A stretch of 64,000 bases of DNA from Callaeas wilsoni (Eukaryota > Chordata > Aves > Passeriformes > Callaeidae). Every line of letters starts with the position of its first letter. Within the stretch, counting starts at the first letter, position 1. The notes below the pieces were generated by a model. It did no database searches and was not told the DNA's origin. It was given only the letters and a program-made list of their open reading frames with translations. Position numbers and translations under genes: made by a program. Shown here one piece after another: positions 11,211-23,459 of this stretch. The DNA lies in contig VWPU01013558.1 in the NCBI GenBank assembly GCA_013398955.1, forward strand, positions 238,681 through 302,680, read 5' to 3'.

Positions 11211-12880
11211 GTACGGATGATTGGAGCAAATAGCTATGGAGCACTGATAAGCCATTCTTACACTATCGCTTTCCAGGCCGTAACTGCATTTTAATAGGCA
11301 AGAAATTGTCTCAGCAGCAGTCAGGGTGCAATAACAGCAAAGCCATGCGGAGCACGCAACAGACTGGGTCTGACAGAAGTGACTCCTGCCATGACCACAC
11401 AAAGTCATATCCACGGGCACAAATAGGTTTGGTGAAATATGTGATCCAGGGGGAACAGGCAGAGACAGCCCCTTTCGTGCCTCCTTGAAGTCTAAAATCT
11501 ACCGGAGGTCAGTTCTATTCCTAGATAGCTCCAGTGTGTTTTCCTTCTTCCCTTTTGCTGTTTCAACATCATGAATGAAGAGGGCTGGTCACATTAGTGT
11601 CCCCCTTTACCCATCTATCATGCCTTGACTAGAATAGAGCATAGGTGTGGCACTGCCCTACTATTTTAGCCAAAGAACACAAAAAAAGACCAGTTGTTGA
11701 ATCACAGAAGTGAAGATGTTACCATATAAAACGTGACTCACCTTCTCCAGGGTAAAACTGCCAACAGCTACCCCGTGAGATGGAGCACTCAGCAGTGGCA
11801 GTGACACAGCTCCAGTGCAGCTCAGTCCTTTTGCTTTCTCTTTTAATTTCAGTAACAATGACAGGTAGTGAGAGCCAGGGCTGGATTTAATTTAACCGTT
11901 GTTGTGCTCTGCTGGGACAACTTCCTCTGCCTTCACATTTCCTGTCTGGAAGTTCTCCCAAAAGGATGGATTAACCAATATATGACCTGTATGGGAAAAG
12001 CACTTAATTGAAGCTATTTTTCTAGGGTGGAACTGAACAGCTGTTTAACAGCACATAGCTGCACTACATGAGAGATAGTAAAAACACACAAAATTGAATG
12101 CATTCAGGTACAACCAGGATGTAAGGAGAGATAGATTATTAGCTCTTACTGTAATTTTTGCCTGTATGCAGAGGGTAGCATCCTCATGTGAAAAAACATG
12201 CCAGCATATGGTATGTTTATGGTGTACCACAGCATAACAGTCAGCAGAAGGGAAAGGGACTTCCTTGTGCCATAAATACAGACTGATTAATAACACCACG
12301 GCAGGTCCCAGCACCCTGGCAAGGAAAACTCACATGCTAAAGCTCTGTGGGCATAGACTTCTATACAAAAACTGCTTTTTTTCACATGATGGAAGGAGCA
12401 AGTGACACGGCCTGTGGGGACAGCTGTGATGGAGATCAAGCACAGTTCAATCCTCTCTTTTATATAAGGCTACAGCAATCAGTAGGGGCCATAAGTGCCC
12501 CAGAAACAGTTCCAAATTAACTTCATGGCAATCCCTATTTGTAGACATCCCAGGTCAGACTCAGCTCTTCAACTGTACACAGGGAGCTTTAGGCTGCTGT
12601 AAGCTGGCACTGCCATCCATGGAGCATAGTCCCACTGGTGATGGCTCCTGTCCCAGGCCATGAAGGACCATCTCTGGCTGGCAGCATGAGGCTGCACAGC
12701 CCAAGCAGCCTCAGTACGGGAAACAGAAGTGCCCAGAATCTGTTCCAGAAGCCTTGGTAAATCCCTGCTTCCCGTTCACATCCCTTCCTCCCCACCGTAG
12801 CAGGTTAACAGTGCAGTTCAGTTATTGCAAGTTTACATCAGGGCTAGAGATATGAGAAACTGAGCAGAGGCTTTAAAAGC
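11211..12880. other. Unique sequence, no gene recognised
   Basis: No gene, RNA or repeat family is identified. A 116-codon frame on the minus strand (11070-11420) has no domain. Confidence 0.55.
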
Positions 12881-12881
12881 C

Positions 12882-12915
12882 ACTTTTTTTTTTTCCTTTT
12901 TTTTTTTTTTTAATA
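12882..12915. repeat. Poly-T tract followed by AATAAA
   Basis: Two T runs separated by CC lead directly into AATAAAG. This is low-complexity sequence. AATAAA is a polyadenylation-signal word, but nothing upstream looks like an exon on the plus strand. Confidence 0.7.
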
Positions 12916-12929
12916 AAGCCTGACATAAA

Positions 12930-13150
12930 CCGCCGGCCAGATTTACCATGAGTTTCCTGTGTGTGCACATGAGTTATATGCACAGTAAGTGTCCCGTCAT
13001 CATGAATTCTGTCGATGTGCCTCTATAACGGCACTGATCATAGGGAATTCATTTGGTCTCCATATAGCTGTCACCTGTATTACCAGAGTGATTTCATTCT
13101 AATTTAGCATTACTTAATGGTGAAGATAAAGCTAAGTGTTAGCCATGTGG
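12930..13150. promoter_or_regulatory. Candidate regulatory block
   Basis: This is repeat-free sequence with a mix of retained CpGs (near 12930 and 13027) and AT-rich homeodomain-like words (CTAATTTAGCATTACTTAATGG at about 13100-13120). Evidence is compositional only. Confidence 0.2.
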
Positions 13151-13620
13151 GTCTTTTCTTGGCTTCTCTCTCTCTGACACAGCAAGAGTGTGACTGCAGG
13201 GTGTTTTATGACCAATAATTCAAAAGAGCAGGGAAAAGAAGGAGCAGCAAATATCAACTGCTTGTCAATCATCCACAGTCTTTCAGCTCAAATGGTTATA
13301 CCTGGACCTCTGACCTTTTCTTCTGCCATCTCTGATCCCCATGTTTGTTTGGAGTTCTTTAGGTACTGCAACCACCAAAATGTATTTTTTAAAGGTTCAG
13401 GCTTAGGAAATCTGCAGTGGTTACCCACAGCGATAGGAAACTGTGGCATGGAAAGCCATACGTAATGGCTGCAGTATAGCAGCCAAATTACAACCAGCCC
13501 TACAAGCTGGCTGAACATGTGAAAATGCTGTGGGGAAATGGAGGGGTTTTATAACATCAGTTATACAGCAACAAGTGATTTGTCTCCCAAGCCCCTGTGC
13601 TCCCCCCTCGTTTCCCCTGG
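13151..13620. other. Unique sequence, no gene recognised
   Basis: Short frames on both strands (91 codons at 13190-13465 +) show no family resemblance. Confidence 0.55.
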
Positions 13621-13624
13621 CTCA

Positions 13625-13990
13625 GAAAGGTAATCATTCTATATATATCATGATCTTGTTTAAACTGGAGATGAAAAGCTACAAAAGTACAACTTAATTG
13701 AACTCTGCATTGTGTTATTACAAATGCTGCCGACCTCACTTGCAGTCCATTATCAGAGAGTTCTGCTGAATGCTTTAATTAAAGACAATAAGGCTAATAA
13801 AAAGGCATCATTTTCTTGTCTTCAGCACTGCTGGAGAGTTGGGGCTGATGAGATTATTTCCTGTTAATGCTCTTCTGTTGTTGTTTTTAAATCTTTTTCT
13901 CCCCATGGTTTGCAAATAATGTCTGAGCCTGAGTTGTACTAGAATCATTAAGAGCAAGAAAAAATCAGTTTTGCCTCTAAAATGCTTACT
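13625..13990. promoter_or_regulatory. Candidate AT-rich regulatory block
   Basis: The perfect 12-base palindrome CTTTAATTAAAG (13773-13784) carries a TAATTA homeodomain core. It sits in unique AT-rich sequence that also has CTTAATTGAAC near 13693 and several TTAAT or CTAAT words up to 13990. There are no microsatellites beyond a short TATATATA near 13642. Inferred only from motif density. Confidence 0.28.
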
Positions 13991-14234
13991 AATATTTGAC
14001 AAGCAGAGCTCCTCTTCCTGATGAAGAAGGCCTTTCCAGTGCCTTATCCAAAGTATCGCTGCCTTTTGCTGTCGGATCCAGTCCCAGAGAAGGAAAAAGC
14101 TTCCCCACACAGGCACAGGTGCACATATGGACTGACGGAAGGATGCGCTCTGCCCACGGCACCAGTTTGCAGGGAGGACAGAGTGATGGCAGTGCCACTT
14201 GCCAGAGGGCAGGATCTAGCCCACAGTGAGTAAT

Positions 14235-14350
14235 GCAGCACCTCTCCATAATTAACATGCTTACTAACAGCCCATATGTGCCATCTCTACTTTCATACTG
14301 GTGATAGTATTAACGATATCAAGCCAGCAGTGTTTCCAAAGCCAATTAAG
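14235..14350. promoter_or_regulatory. Candidate regulatory block
   Basis: Unique AT-rich sequence carries ATAATTAAC (about 14248-14256), TATTAACGATATC (about 14308-14320) and CCAATTAAG near 14342. It reads like the motif-rich blocks at 13.6-14.0 kb and may belong to the same element. Evidence is compositional. Confidence 0.22.
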
Positions 14351-14985
14351 GCAGCCTGGCTGGGCTGCTTTGTCTCTCCACCTTTGGGCCAACAAAGCAG
14401 AAGAAAAGGAGAATGACACAGGAAGGCATCAGTGAGGATTATCACAAGGAAGGGGAAGTTTGTAGCCTCAGTGGGGGGACCCAAAATGCTGTGGGGGAGG
14501 GCTTTACACAAGGGAGATGGAAAGGTTTGCAGTAGGACAGCTCTGCTCATCTGGCCACAGGGGAATGTGCAGAGGGATAAGTGAGTCAGGATGCTCTCTG
14601 CCTCTGGATGCACAGGGAGGATACACCAGTCCCTGTCTGCATCCCTCAGCCTTCAAGGACATCTGCAAGGGCTTGACCTTGTCCACCCCATGCATTCCTT
14701 GGTCTTTGGCAAATATCACAAAGAAAGAGTGGGGGAGGTACAAAAAGGGCAATGGGAAATGCCCTGGTGCACATCCTTGCATGGGTATGTTTACTGAACA
14801 GGCACATCCACCCATCAGCACACAGGCTAAGCCCAGCAACTCCTCATCGCTGGCCACAAAACAGTTAAAGCTTTGCTAGCAATCCAGGCCTTATTTGTAC
14901 AAGAGACCTAATGGCAATTGGCATTGTAGCCCTGCTGTGAATAAGCCAAACCATCCAGTCCTACTGTGATTAAAAACTCCTTCTT
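14351..14985. other. Unique sequence, no gene recognised
   Basis: Overlapping frames of about 106-120 codons on both strands (for example 14517-14879 +) indicate non-coding sequence with few stop codons rather than a gene. Confidence 0.55.
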
Positions 14986-14994
14986 GGATTAAGG

Positions 14995-15082
14995 AACAAG
15001 CAGCCAGATGCTAAGTAACTGAACTTTGCCCCTGCAAGGAGGAGAGCAAAGAACTAACCACTGAGCCAGCCCAGTTTGCCAA
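14995..15082 (-). repeat. Possible tRNA-derived SINE head
   Basis: On the minus strand TGGCTCAGTGGTTAG (about 15055-15069) matches a pol III A box. A weak B-box-like word (AAGTTCAGTTA) follows about 42 bases later. This is the layout of a SINE tRNA head, and the AGTGGTTAG word is shared with MIR-type heads. The B box is poor and no body is recognised, so the call is tentative. Confidence 0.33.
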
Positions 15083-16242
15083 GACTTTTATAGGGAAGGA
15101 ACTTTTACAATTAAATACAGCAAAAGGTTTCTTCCACTGTGAGCCTCTGAACATGGGTTGAAAGAAGCAAAGTCAAACGTGAAAGCCAAGTTAAGGAAGA
15201 AAAAAAAGAGAAAAAGTCTTGATCTGTAGGTTGCAGGCTCAAAGTAGCTGGAAACCCCATCAAGTGACTGAATGGGAACAGCGAGAGGCGGGCAAAGACC
15301 ACAACTCCTCCCTGGGTAAAGGATGAAGCTGTAATGTGGAGCAGACTGACCTAGTTACATATTTCTTGTTCGCTCCTCATTTCTCTCACTACAGTTGCCA
15401 GGCTGGGATGTTGCAAAGCAAATTGTACATGAAGTTTCTACCATCTAAGCCATGACAAGGAGAAGCCAGGAGCTCTGTAGATGGGGGCATCTCGAGCAGC
15501 ACCGTCTCAGGTCTCCTTGGAGGAAAGGTGCTTGACTGTGCCACATCACCCCACCCAAGGTGACCCTCTCCATCATGTCCTTCCCATCCATCTTTTCTTC
15601 ATGTGTCATGACAGTTGCATGTCATTTTTGGCACAGTAGGGAAATTATCCACAACCTGAACCTGGTGACATGTACGGCTTCATCGTCCTGAGCACATGAG
15701 GCATATGCTCATCAAACTAACTCTCCCCATCCTTCTGGTCTGCAGTTCAAGCAAGGGAGTCTTCCTTTGGGCTAGGAAGGTCCTGCAGCCTCTGCTGCTG
15801 GACTGGTGCTGCACAAAACAGATCTTCCCTGGACACTAAAAAGCCAGCAGGTATAGGGGTGACATGGTGCTGCCATATACAGGTGCTGCTGAGCCTCTTA
15901 ATTCTGATAGAGGCAGGAATAGAGAGGAGAGAAGGCAGTGTCCTTCACTCACTGTGTGTTTGGACACAACCAGGAGCCCTCTGACAGCTTTAACTCATTC
16001 TCAGATACACCCATGTGCTATTGGAGAGCGGCATCAAGCACAACTTTATGGCCATGGTGAGGCCCTGTTCCTCTCTGCATTTGGGTACAGCATCCTTGCA
16101 AAGCCAGCTCCCAAATCGCACCTGGGTTTTCCCAACATATGGCAGAGCTGCTCTGGCTATGGCACACAGTGGCATGCAGGGCATAGATCAGGCTGAGCTG
16201 GCACAATTCACACAATGCTCCTACAGCAGGCACTGGCGATCA
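15083..16242. other. Unique sequence, no gene recognised
   Basis: This is the left flank of the LTR. There are no retroviral internal coding sequences, which supports the solo nature of the LTR to the right. Frames up to 110 codons have no domain. Confidence 0.6.
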
Positions 16243-16248
16243 GCAGGC

Positions 16249-16971
16249 TGTCATGGATCCCAGGTGAGATCGTGATGTTTGGTCCCTTTTGTACCCAAGG
16301 ATGGCCAAGGATACCTGAGCACGTGTCTTGGGGTGATTCTATGACCATACTGTATTCCCCATCGCCTGCTCGATCTCTAGTGTACCTTTAAATTGCAAAG
16401 GGGGAAGAGAGAAGCCGAGAGAACTCTTCAAAGCGGCCAGCTTGACCTTGCATCTAGAATGTTTACATTCTTTTCTCTCTCGATCTGACAACGTTTGTTA
16501 GTTAGAAGAACCTTGCTCTCTAGCTTCTTCAGCTTTCAGCGGAGAAGGGACTGCAATCTGCCTCAGCGGCTTCTGTTCCTTTTTGGACTGTTTTTGGCTT
16601 GCTTTTCATCTGAGACCAGCTCCCATCTCTGGACCTGCTCGGCGGGCCCCTCCCAGGGGGATCATCGGACCCTGCCTTGCCCAGCCTGGCCTCAGGCCAT
16701 AGGACTGCAGGTTTTACCTACAGAAAGGACTCTAAAATCCATCAGCCTCCTTTAGGGGATGGGAGAGGGGGTTTCAATATCCTTTTTTGCCCTGTGACAG
16801 CGGGGGACTCTGTTTGTTAAATAAACAGTTTTTTTCACTTTCATCCAAGAAATTATTTTCCCTAACCCTTGGGGGAGGGGCTGCCGGGGCCTGCTTGCCT
16901 GGCAGGCAGGAGAGAGGGAGAGACACCCCTTTCGGGTTGTTTCCTCCTGGGTTTGTATCCAAACCGACACA
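16249..16971 (+). mobile_element. Solo LTR of an endogenous retrovirus
   Basis: This 723-base element begins TGTCATGG and ends CGACACA, the terminal TG...CA inverted ends of a retroviral LTR. It is flanked by GCAGGC (16243-16248) and GCACGC (16972-16977), a six-base target duplication with one mismatch. Six bases is typical of class II (beta-like, ERVK) elements. An AATAAA signal lies at 16820-16825, which puts the R/U5 boundary near 16840 and fixes the plus orientation. No gag, pro, pol or env sequence lies on either side, so it is the product of recombination between two LTRs. The 86-codon frame inside (16495-16755) is not a retroviral protein. It still contains several CpGs, suggesting a moderate age. 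The exact family is not known to me. Confidence 0.8.
16820..16825 (+). promoter_or_regulatory. AATAAA polyadenylation signal within the LTR
   Basis: The signal sits about 150 bases from the LTR 3' end and is followed by a T-rich stretch, the arrangement expected at the R/U5 junction. Confidence 0.7.
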
Positions 16972-16977
16972 GCACGC

Positions 16978-19640
16978 TGAACTAGTGAGTGCCTGGAGAC
17001 CAGGAAGTTGGGAGAAGCACACAAAATCTGGATCCATTCATTGCAGATCTCAAAGAATCCACTATTACCGCAGACTTACAAGCCTGAGAATCTTAAACCA
17101 TAACCCACCAAGCTGAGATGGGGTGTGGGGAAAGCTCTGCTCTTGCTGAGCAATTAGATAAAGGAGCAGCTTCCAGGAGAGGCAAGAGAAACTACCAAGG
17201 GAAGCATTTCCAAAAGATGAACAAACCCTTTGGGGAAGACAGTATTTTGGAAGAATCGATGGTAGATGTAGGAGCTTTAATGACTTGTGGGGAGTCTCCA
17301 GTCTATAACTTCTAACTGGAAATACGGGGAAAAGAACACTGAAACCTTCTGAACTTTTCACCATTCAAAACTACCAATGGTGCTTTTTTTGGCTCAGTAG
17401 TATTTTTGATATGTGCATGTCTCATTTTCAATGAAAAAATGCCTTGACAGAGAGAACTGGAGGTGTTATGAGGAGATTCATGCCCTCAGTCACAGCTACC
17501 CACTCCAGCTGAAGCATGGGATCTCCAGAAAAGGAGTGGTGCAGATGCTGAAGCAGATACTAAACAAATATGAAGCCAGACAGAGTTCATTTGGTAAACA
17601 GTTGCTGTGACCCCACTTTCCAGCATCACTCATTCACTTAAAGCCTTGCTCCTGCCTCATCATCACTTTCAGAATAGGGTAAAAGAATGGGTTTGCCTGT
17701 ATGTGTGGGTTTGTGTCTCTCAACTAGCTGAGGTGATCCAAGGCCCTGTGGACAACAGGATAGAGCAATTTTTCCAGTACACCAAGTAAACATTGCTGCT
17801 GTGGACATACTTTTCCATGCCTCAGCAGATCTGAGGGTTCGACACTACAAGAGGGTTTATCCAAAGCAAAGCCGCATCCCACCCGCTCTCCCTTCCCTTG
17901 CGTGTCTCAGATGTGTTTCAAAACCCAAAACACGTCACAGGTACAGCATCACACCTAACCTACAGCAAGGCCTGTACTCAGGCTTTGTCAGCTGAGGCTG
18001 CTGGAACACATGAGGGGGGCAGTGCCCTGAAGGAGGGAGAAGGGAATGCCAGAGCCTGCATCCCACTGCCCAGTTCAGCTTCCAAGGGGTGATGGGAGAC
18101 CTGCAGCCATATAGCTGGGACTGGCACAGCGGGCTGTCACTCTCATCAATCAGGGGGGTAATTAGGGAGCACTTCTTTAAACAGAGCTCCCTGTGATATT
18201 TGAAAGTTGCCCTGCGCTTGCATCGAACAGGGAATGCCATGTCCCAGCAGCACAGGAGCAAACCTATCCCCTTCCCTCACCACTGCCCCAAATAAAAGCT
18301 TTGGAGCCAGCAATCATTTCAGAGAGGTCATTGGTTGGTCACTGTTTTCCAGCCTGCCCAATCCAAAATTTGCTCTACAAGCATCTTGAAGAGAGAGAAA
18401 AGGTTAGGTCATTGTAGATGTGCTCTCAGGCCATGTATTAGTAAGCTCCACAATCATCACTGCTGGAAGCTGGGTGTTTACGAGAACTGGCTCCTTTGTA
18501 AGAGCTGCACAAACACAGTGTGGGGTGAATACCAACTTCAATAAGGGAAACCAAAAAATTAGGACCAAAGAAAACAGTAAACAGATGCATAAACTGAGTA
18601 TGATTTGCCTCAAATCTCAGCTTTGGGGGGAAGTAAAACAAAACAGCGTTCAGTGTGGGACAACTACAAATGACTCATTCAATCCTGACAGGAATTTTGT
18701 TTAAATTGAGTTATTATTTGACCTTTTTATTTTTTCTAGAAAATAGGCCCTCTCTCATTTTAAGCGAAAAAGATTATGTCAAAATGTAAGTTTAACATGT
18801 GAAGATTTTGTCTCAGAAAGTTTCACCTGGTAAAGAAAAGACATATTCTGAAACCTGCAAATCAACATTTCCAGCCTTTGTGATCCCCCTTTCTCCATCT
18901 CTCACCAGACATGCACTGACTCCGATTCATGAGCAGTTTCCATCCTCCTGTAACTCCACTAATTGGCAAATTCATTACACATATTTTACCTATGGCTGCA
19001 AGAACCAGATTTTCTGTTCTCCCCACTCTCTTCTCTGCCCTTTCTGCTCTGCAGTCTCCAGATCTGCCTTTCAGCTTAGAACTCACACGCACACACACAA
19101 ATATGCCCCTATTTCACCTGCAACATCCGTACAGCTTGACCAGTTTCCTCAGAATTTTGTAATGCATAAAAACTCAACAAATAATGCAAATGAGCTACCA
19201 CTTAATTATTTCCTCAACTTGTCACACGAGGAGCAATTTGGAGTGAGGGCTGGAGGTGATGAGAGGCAGCACTGCTGCTCTCCCTGGTCCCACCGACCCA
19301 CCCTCCAGCTTTCCAGCAAAGACTCACTTCACAAAATTTAATTACTCTGCTAACATGTCCCATATGCTCTGTGGCAGGCAGGGAAGGCTTTAATTACATC
19401 TGCTCTAGACATGCTGGGGAGCCCTGATTCCCCATCTCCCAGGGACTCAACACGGCACCCATGGGATTGAGGGTGCTGCCAGAACCAAAATGGTGGCTCA
19501 GCGTCAGGCCCTGGCTACCAAAACACGCTATTTTTCCTCCTTCTGCCCCTACACACACACACGCACACATCCACAGATAATGATAGGGCCACAGCAAGAG
19601 AGGGCTCTACTCTCTGGAGGAAAACAATTCTTCCCTCTTA
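16978..19640. other. Unique sequence, no gene recognised
   Basis: Frames reach 180 codons (18799-19341 +) without any recognisable domain. A short AT-rich part around 18140-18200 includes GGTAATTAGG. Short CA runs occur at about 19084-19100 and 19551-19569. Confidence 0.55.
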
Positions 19641-19644
19641 GAAA

Positions 19645-19760
19645 ATGCCATCACTGTTAATGAACTGATTAACAATCACTAATGATTAGAAACCCCTTCC
19701 ACACCATTGCTCATTTGTATGGCACTTGAGAGACCTCATCTCTCATTCGGACAGCGGACG
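19645..19760. promoter_or_regulatory. Candidate regulatory block with clustered TAAT words
   Basis: TTAATGA (19657-19663), GATTAAC (19667-19673) and CTAATGATTAG (19679-19689) lie within 33 bases. The last is a TAAT/ATTA pair with one base between them. The sequence is unique and not simple repeat. Homeodomain binding is inferred from the words only. Confidence 0.27.
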
Positions 19761-20099
19761 ACAAAACCTATCCCCAGCTGTCCTTCCTCTTCCCTCCATT
19801 CTCCCAACACTTCAGCACATCGTGGAGCTGGCTTTTCCCCTCCTTCCTCCACCCCATTTTACTTTTCATTTTCACAGCTGCCTCTGCAATTGCTACTTTC
19901 ATAGCCGGCGGGTGTTGCTGAGGTGGCAGGTAGTCAAAACCATTTTGGGGCACAATACATCAGGTGGTAGACAAGGAGCAGGCAGGAATTTGTTTGACGT
20001 GACATTGTTATGCAAAGATGCTCAGGTTCCCAAGGCTCTTCATGCAACTGGATGGCATTTTCTGGAGACAGAAATCCTGCTTTAGTGGAAGAAGGGCTG
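19761..20099. other. Unique sequence, no gene recognised
   Basis: Overlapping frames on both strands up to 119 codons have no family match. Confidence 0.5.
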
Positions 20100-20420
20100 G
20101 AGGCTGGGGAAATCCTTTCATTCAGGATCATATTTAAGTGTGAGAGCAGAATATCTTTTGTTGTCCCTACGCTTTTAATGTGGTTTCTGGCTTATATGAT
20201 CCAGCCTGTAATCTGTTCCACATCTTATACTGCCTTGAATTTGATCGAGCCACATCTGAATTGTGATAGACTGCTCTGCTGACTGCCTTGTGGTGAGCCA
20301 TCTCCCACCAGCTACAGCTAGTGTTTTGAACAACGGCCAGTCATTATTGTTTGCAAACTTTTCAGGCAGAGGGGCAATTTCCAAGAATATTGTGGGTAGG
20401 AGAAATTGCACAGAAGATGC
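20100..20420. promoter_or_regulatory. Candidate regulatory block
   Basis: This is AT-rich, repeat-free sequence with retained CpGs (CTACGC near 20170, GATCGAGC near 20243) and few simple repeats. It looks like other candidate blocks in this window, but no diagnostic motif cluster is seen. Low confidence. Confidence 0.18.
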
Positions 20421-21360
20421 CTTTGATGTGAACTTTCCAAGTGTGGAGTATGAGTGTACATGTCCACACAATTTGTTTGGTAAACTCCCTGTGCGTCCGC
20501 CGTCAAAGACGCAGCTGCAGGGTCATGATTTGAAGCAGGAATAGCACCGCTTTCCCAGGGATCAAGGACTGTGCCAGGGTCATTCATGGGCTGTGGATTT
20601 CCAAGCCCCATTGCAGCCATCTGCAGCATCCATCAGCTTTCCTGCTGCATCAGGGCATCAGCCATACTCCAGTCACATTTGGCAGCCACAGAGAGGTGCT
20701 GAGCAGTGGGAGAAGAGCAGGGTAGGAGGCCTTTCCTGAGCCACATTCTTTGCCTTCTTGCATGAACTGCTCTGCTTGAAGAACAGTGCATAGTCCATGT
20801 TTTCCAAGTGTTTTAGTCCCCATGGAGACACAGCAAGTTTCATGAGAGCTTGCTTTTCCCCCTGCACTGAGTGGAGTCTTGTCCCATGAGCAAGCTCTGG
20901 AGTTATGAAAGCAAGGCTCGTGGCTTGTGGCATCAAATCCCATCCTCCCTGTCCCTCTCCACTCTGGAGCTGCTACACAGAGCATAAAATGAGCACATGC
21001 TTGAGCTCCACATCATTGATTTCTCCTGTGAAAGGGAGATAATCCACAAAGCCCTCGGCGGAAGGGTGCCACAACACATTCTCTTTCAGGAGATGCTCTC
21101 TGATGATCCCAATGCCCTGCTTTCTCCATCTGAGGTCCCAGTGAGGTCTCATACATGGAATATTCCTTCAGGAGAACACTGGCCTACTCCCTCACTTTCC
21201 CAAGAGGGAATCACTGCATTAAGGTTATCCAGGTTCCATGCCAAGGACTGGACATGTGGCTGCTCCAGCTCCACTCTAAGCTTTGTATAGAAGCCAGTTC
21301 CCTTTTCAGGACCATCATTATTTATTTTTAACCTAGAGCCTAAAATTATCACTACTCAAG
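20421..21360. other. Unique sequence, no gene recognised
   Basis: Frames up to 111 codons occur on both strands. No repeat or RNA gene is seen. Confidence 0.55.
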
Positions 21361-21420
21361 ATGAGGGAAGGGAAGAGGAGGGAAGGAAAAGAGAAGAGAA
21401 TAAAGGGAACAGACAGAGAG
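21361..21420. repeat. Purine-rich low-complexity tract
   Basis: About 60 bases are almost entirely G and A on the plus strand. Such tracts can adopt triplex structures. No regular repeat unit is present. Confidence 0.65.
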
Positions 21421-23459
21421 TGAAGCCAGGACTTGGGACATTGCAGCTAGGAAAGGTCAGGCTGCACTTTTGAATGGCTCATCCCCTTATTTAGGTTCAT
21501 GGTAATGGGAGATACTGCCCTTTTCTGTTTTATGCATTTCAGTAGTGTCACTGTCCTTAGGGTGAATCAAATTGATTTAGTCCAGTCCTCCAGTTCAATT
21601 TCTAGGGCTGCTCTGCCAGGATTCCCTAATCTGTGAACAGGATTTCATTGCGGCTGGGCACTCCTGATCCTTCAATTTATGGCTTGGCATTAAATTGGGC
21701 TCCAGTGATGCAGGTCCACTTAGGTTATGTGTCTGAAAGATCAGGCAACTGTAGCTCGAGCGGTGGGAATATAGAGGAATTCTTGTGGAAGTGAGTCTCC
21801 CTTCCTGAGAAAAAATAATCCTGTGACACCCTGTCTGTGTGATCCAAAGGGCTGTGGTTTTGAGGTCAGGATGAAATCTCATTCAGGAAGAAAAAGAAAT
21901 AAATTATCATGGAAAGCTGGTTTGCAATTAAAAGAAGCATTTCTTTCTGAAGTGCCTGTTCCTCACTTGCAACAAGGAAATGAACTGAGCAGCTGGAGTT
22001 GTTTCAGCTCCCAAATCTGTTTTACCATTTTGGAGGGCAGGAACTTGTGCAAAAATATCTCACAGGTTTGTTGGGGTTTTTTTTCCATTCCTGAGGGAGA
22101 GGCGCACAATACAAAACCACCTAATTATAGAAGCAATGTTTGCAAATAGAAATTTCAAATCCACCATAACAGTCTTAAACCAGAGCTTATCACTTCCAGG
22201 CATAATGAGATGCTGCAGCCATTGCTTAGACATACTGGACTTATCCTGATTGGTGCTGGGAGCTGGGTGGGCAGGTCTGAGCTATGATAAAGGAATTTGT
22301 CTCCTTCCTGTCTCAGAGCAGAGCATGTCTCCCAAGCGTATATTTTAAGAGCAACCAGGACGGCACAAGCTCAGACTTTGGCAGGAACCAACTTGCCAGT
22401 CCTTCAGTAGTGCGTTTTATCCATGACCTCAAAGCACTGAGCAAGACACATCAGCCAAATAGGGCTGGTAAACTTTCCAATCCTAAACATCTGAGATGAC
22501 TGGGGGGCTGCCCAGCAGCTTACCAGAGCAATATCATCTGCTGCTGTGAGATGTGTGCCCTGAGGTACAGCAAGAAAACACATGGAGATGCTCAGGAGTG
22601 TAGAGCCAGCCAGGGGGTTCTTCTTGGGAATGTGCAGTCTGATCCCTGCTGCCATTTGGGCATGGCTCCTAGGCTGAACCAACTTCCAGAAGGTGTCCAG
22701 GAACATCCTGGAGACAACCCAAGACAAAGCCCGGAAGTAACTTCACAAAGGATCCACCTGGACAATGGGGCCCCTTCCTAGGGCAGCCCAGCAGAGCTGC
22801 CCATCCACACCAGCCTCTCTCGCCCTGGGGCTGACCCACAGCACAGCTGTGTCCAGGCAACCCCCGACCTCGTGGGTAATTTCCTAGGCCCTGATTGTTT
22901 CAGGGAAACACGTATTTGGCAGCTCATGTTTTCCAAACCACCAGCCAGCAAGGATGGAAATAGCATTTTTTCATAGAGTCTTTCTCCACTATGTCATGAG
23001 GCAAGTATCCAGGGTGTGTTTCCTCATCCTTAATATGTACTCAGAGGGGGTAGGAGGGTTTGGCAACAGACCTCAAGGATCCATTATATTGGGATAGCAG
23101 AGGCAAACCAGCCTCAGGGTCACTGCGAAGAGCACGGAGCTCCCCTGAGCACCAGGGTCAGCTCAGGCTGCACAAACCCAAGCAAACACACATCCCCACC
23201 CCTGCACCTCGCTGCTCTGCCTATAAAATCAAGAGAGGGCTCTGGGAAGGAGGGCTCTCTGGAGCACAAAGTCCCTCACAGCCTGGAGATGAGCATCCCC
23301 AGGGCTCACCCCAACCCCCTTGGCAGTGGAGCGAGGGAAAGGTTGTGCCTCGTGCCCCCTTCTCGTGCCCTATCGACTGGACACCACTGTGCTGCCTTCT
23401 GGACACGATCAATAAGCAGAGACAGGCACTACTGTTAAATTATCCCACCGACCTCCTGG
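21421..23459. other. Unique sequence, no gene recognised
   Basis: A 135-codon frame (23060-23467 +) overlaps an open minus frame and has no domain. TATAAAATC at 23221 resembles a TATA box, but no transcribed unit follows. Confidence 0.55.

Larger units (their letters stand above)
16243..16977. repeat. 6-bp target site duplication around the solo LTR
   Basis: The left copy GCAGGC (16243-16248) and right copy GCACGC (16972-16977) differ at one base. They mark the integration site and give the element its exact edges. Confidence 0.65.

Noticed and set aside
16495..16755. 86-codon frame inside the LTR
   Set aside because: LTRs of this size do not encode protein. The frame is a by-product of the U3/R sequence.
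19084..19569. CA microsatellites
   Set aside because: Runs are very short and interrupted. They are mentioned only in the region note.
23221..23231. TATAAAATC as a TATA box
   Set aside because: No initiator, exon or CpG-rich promoter follows.
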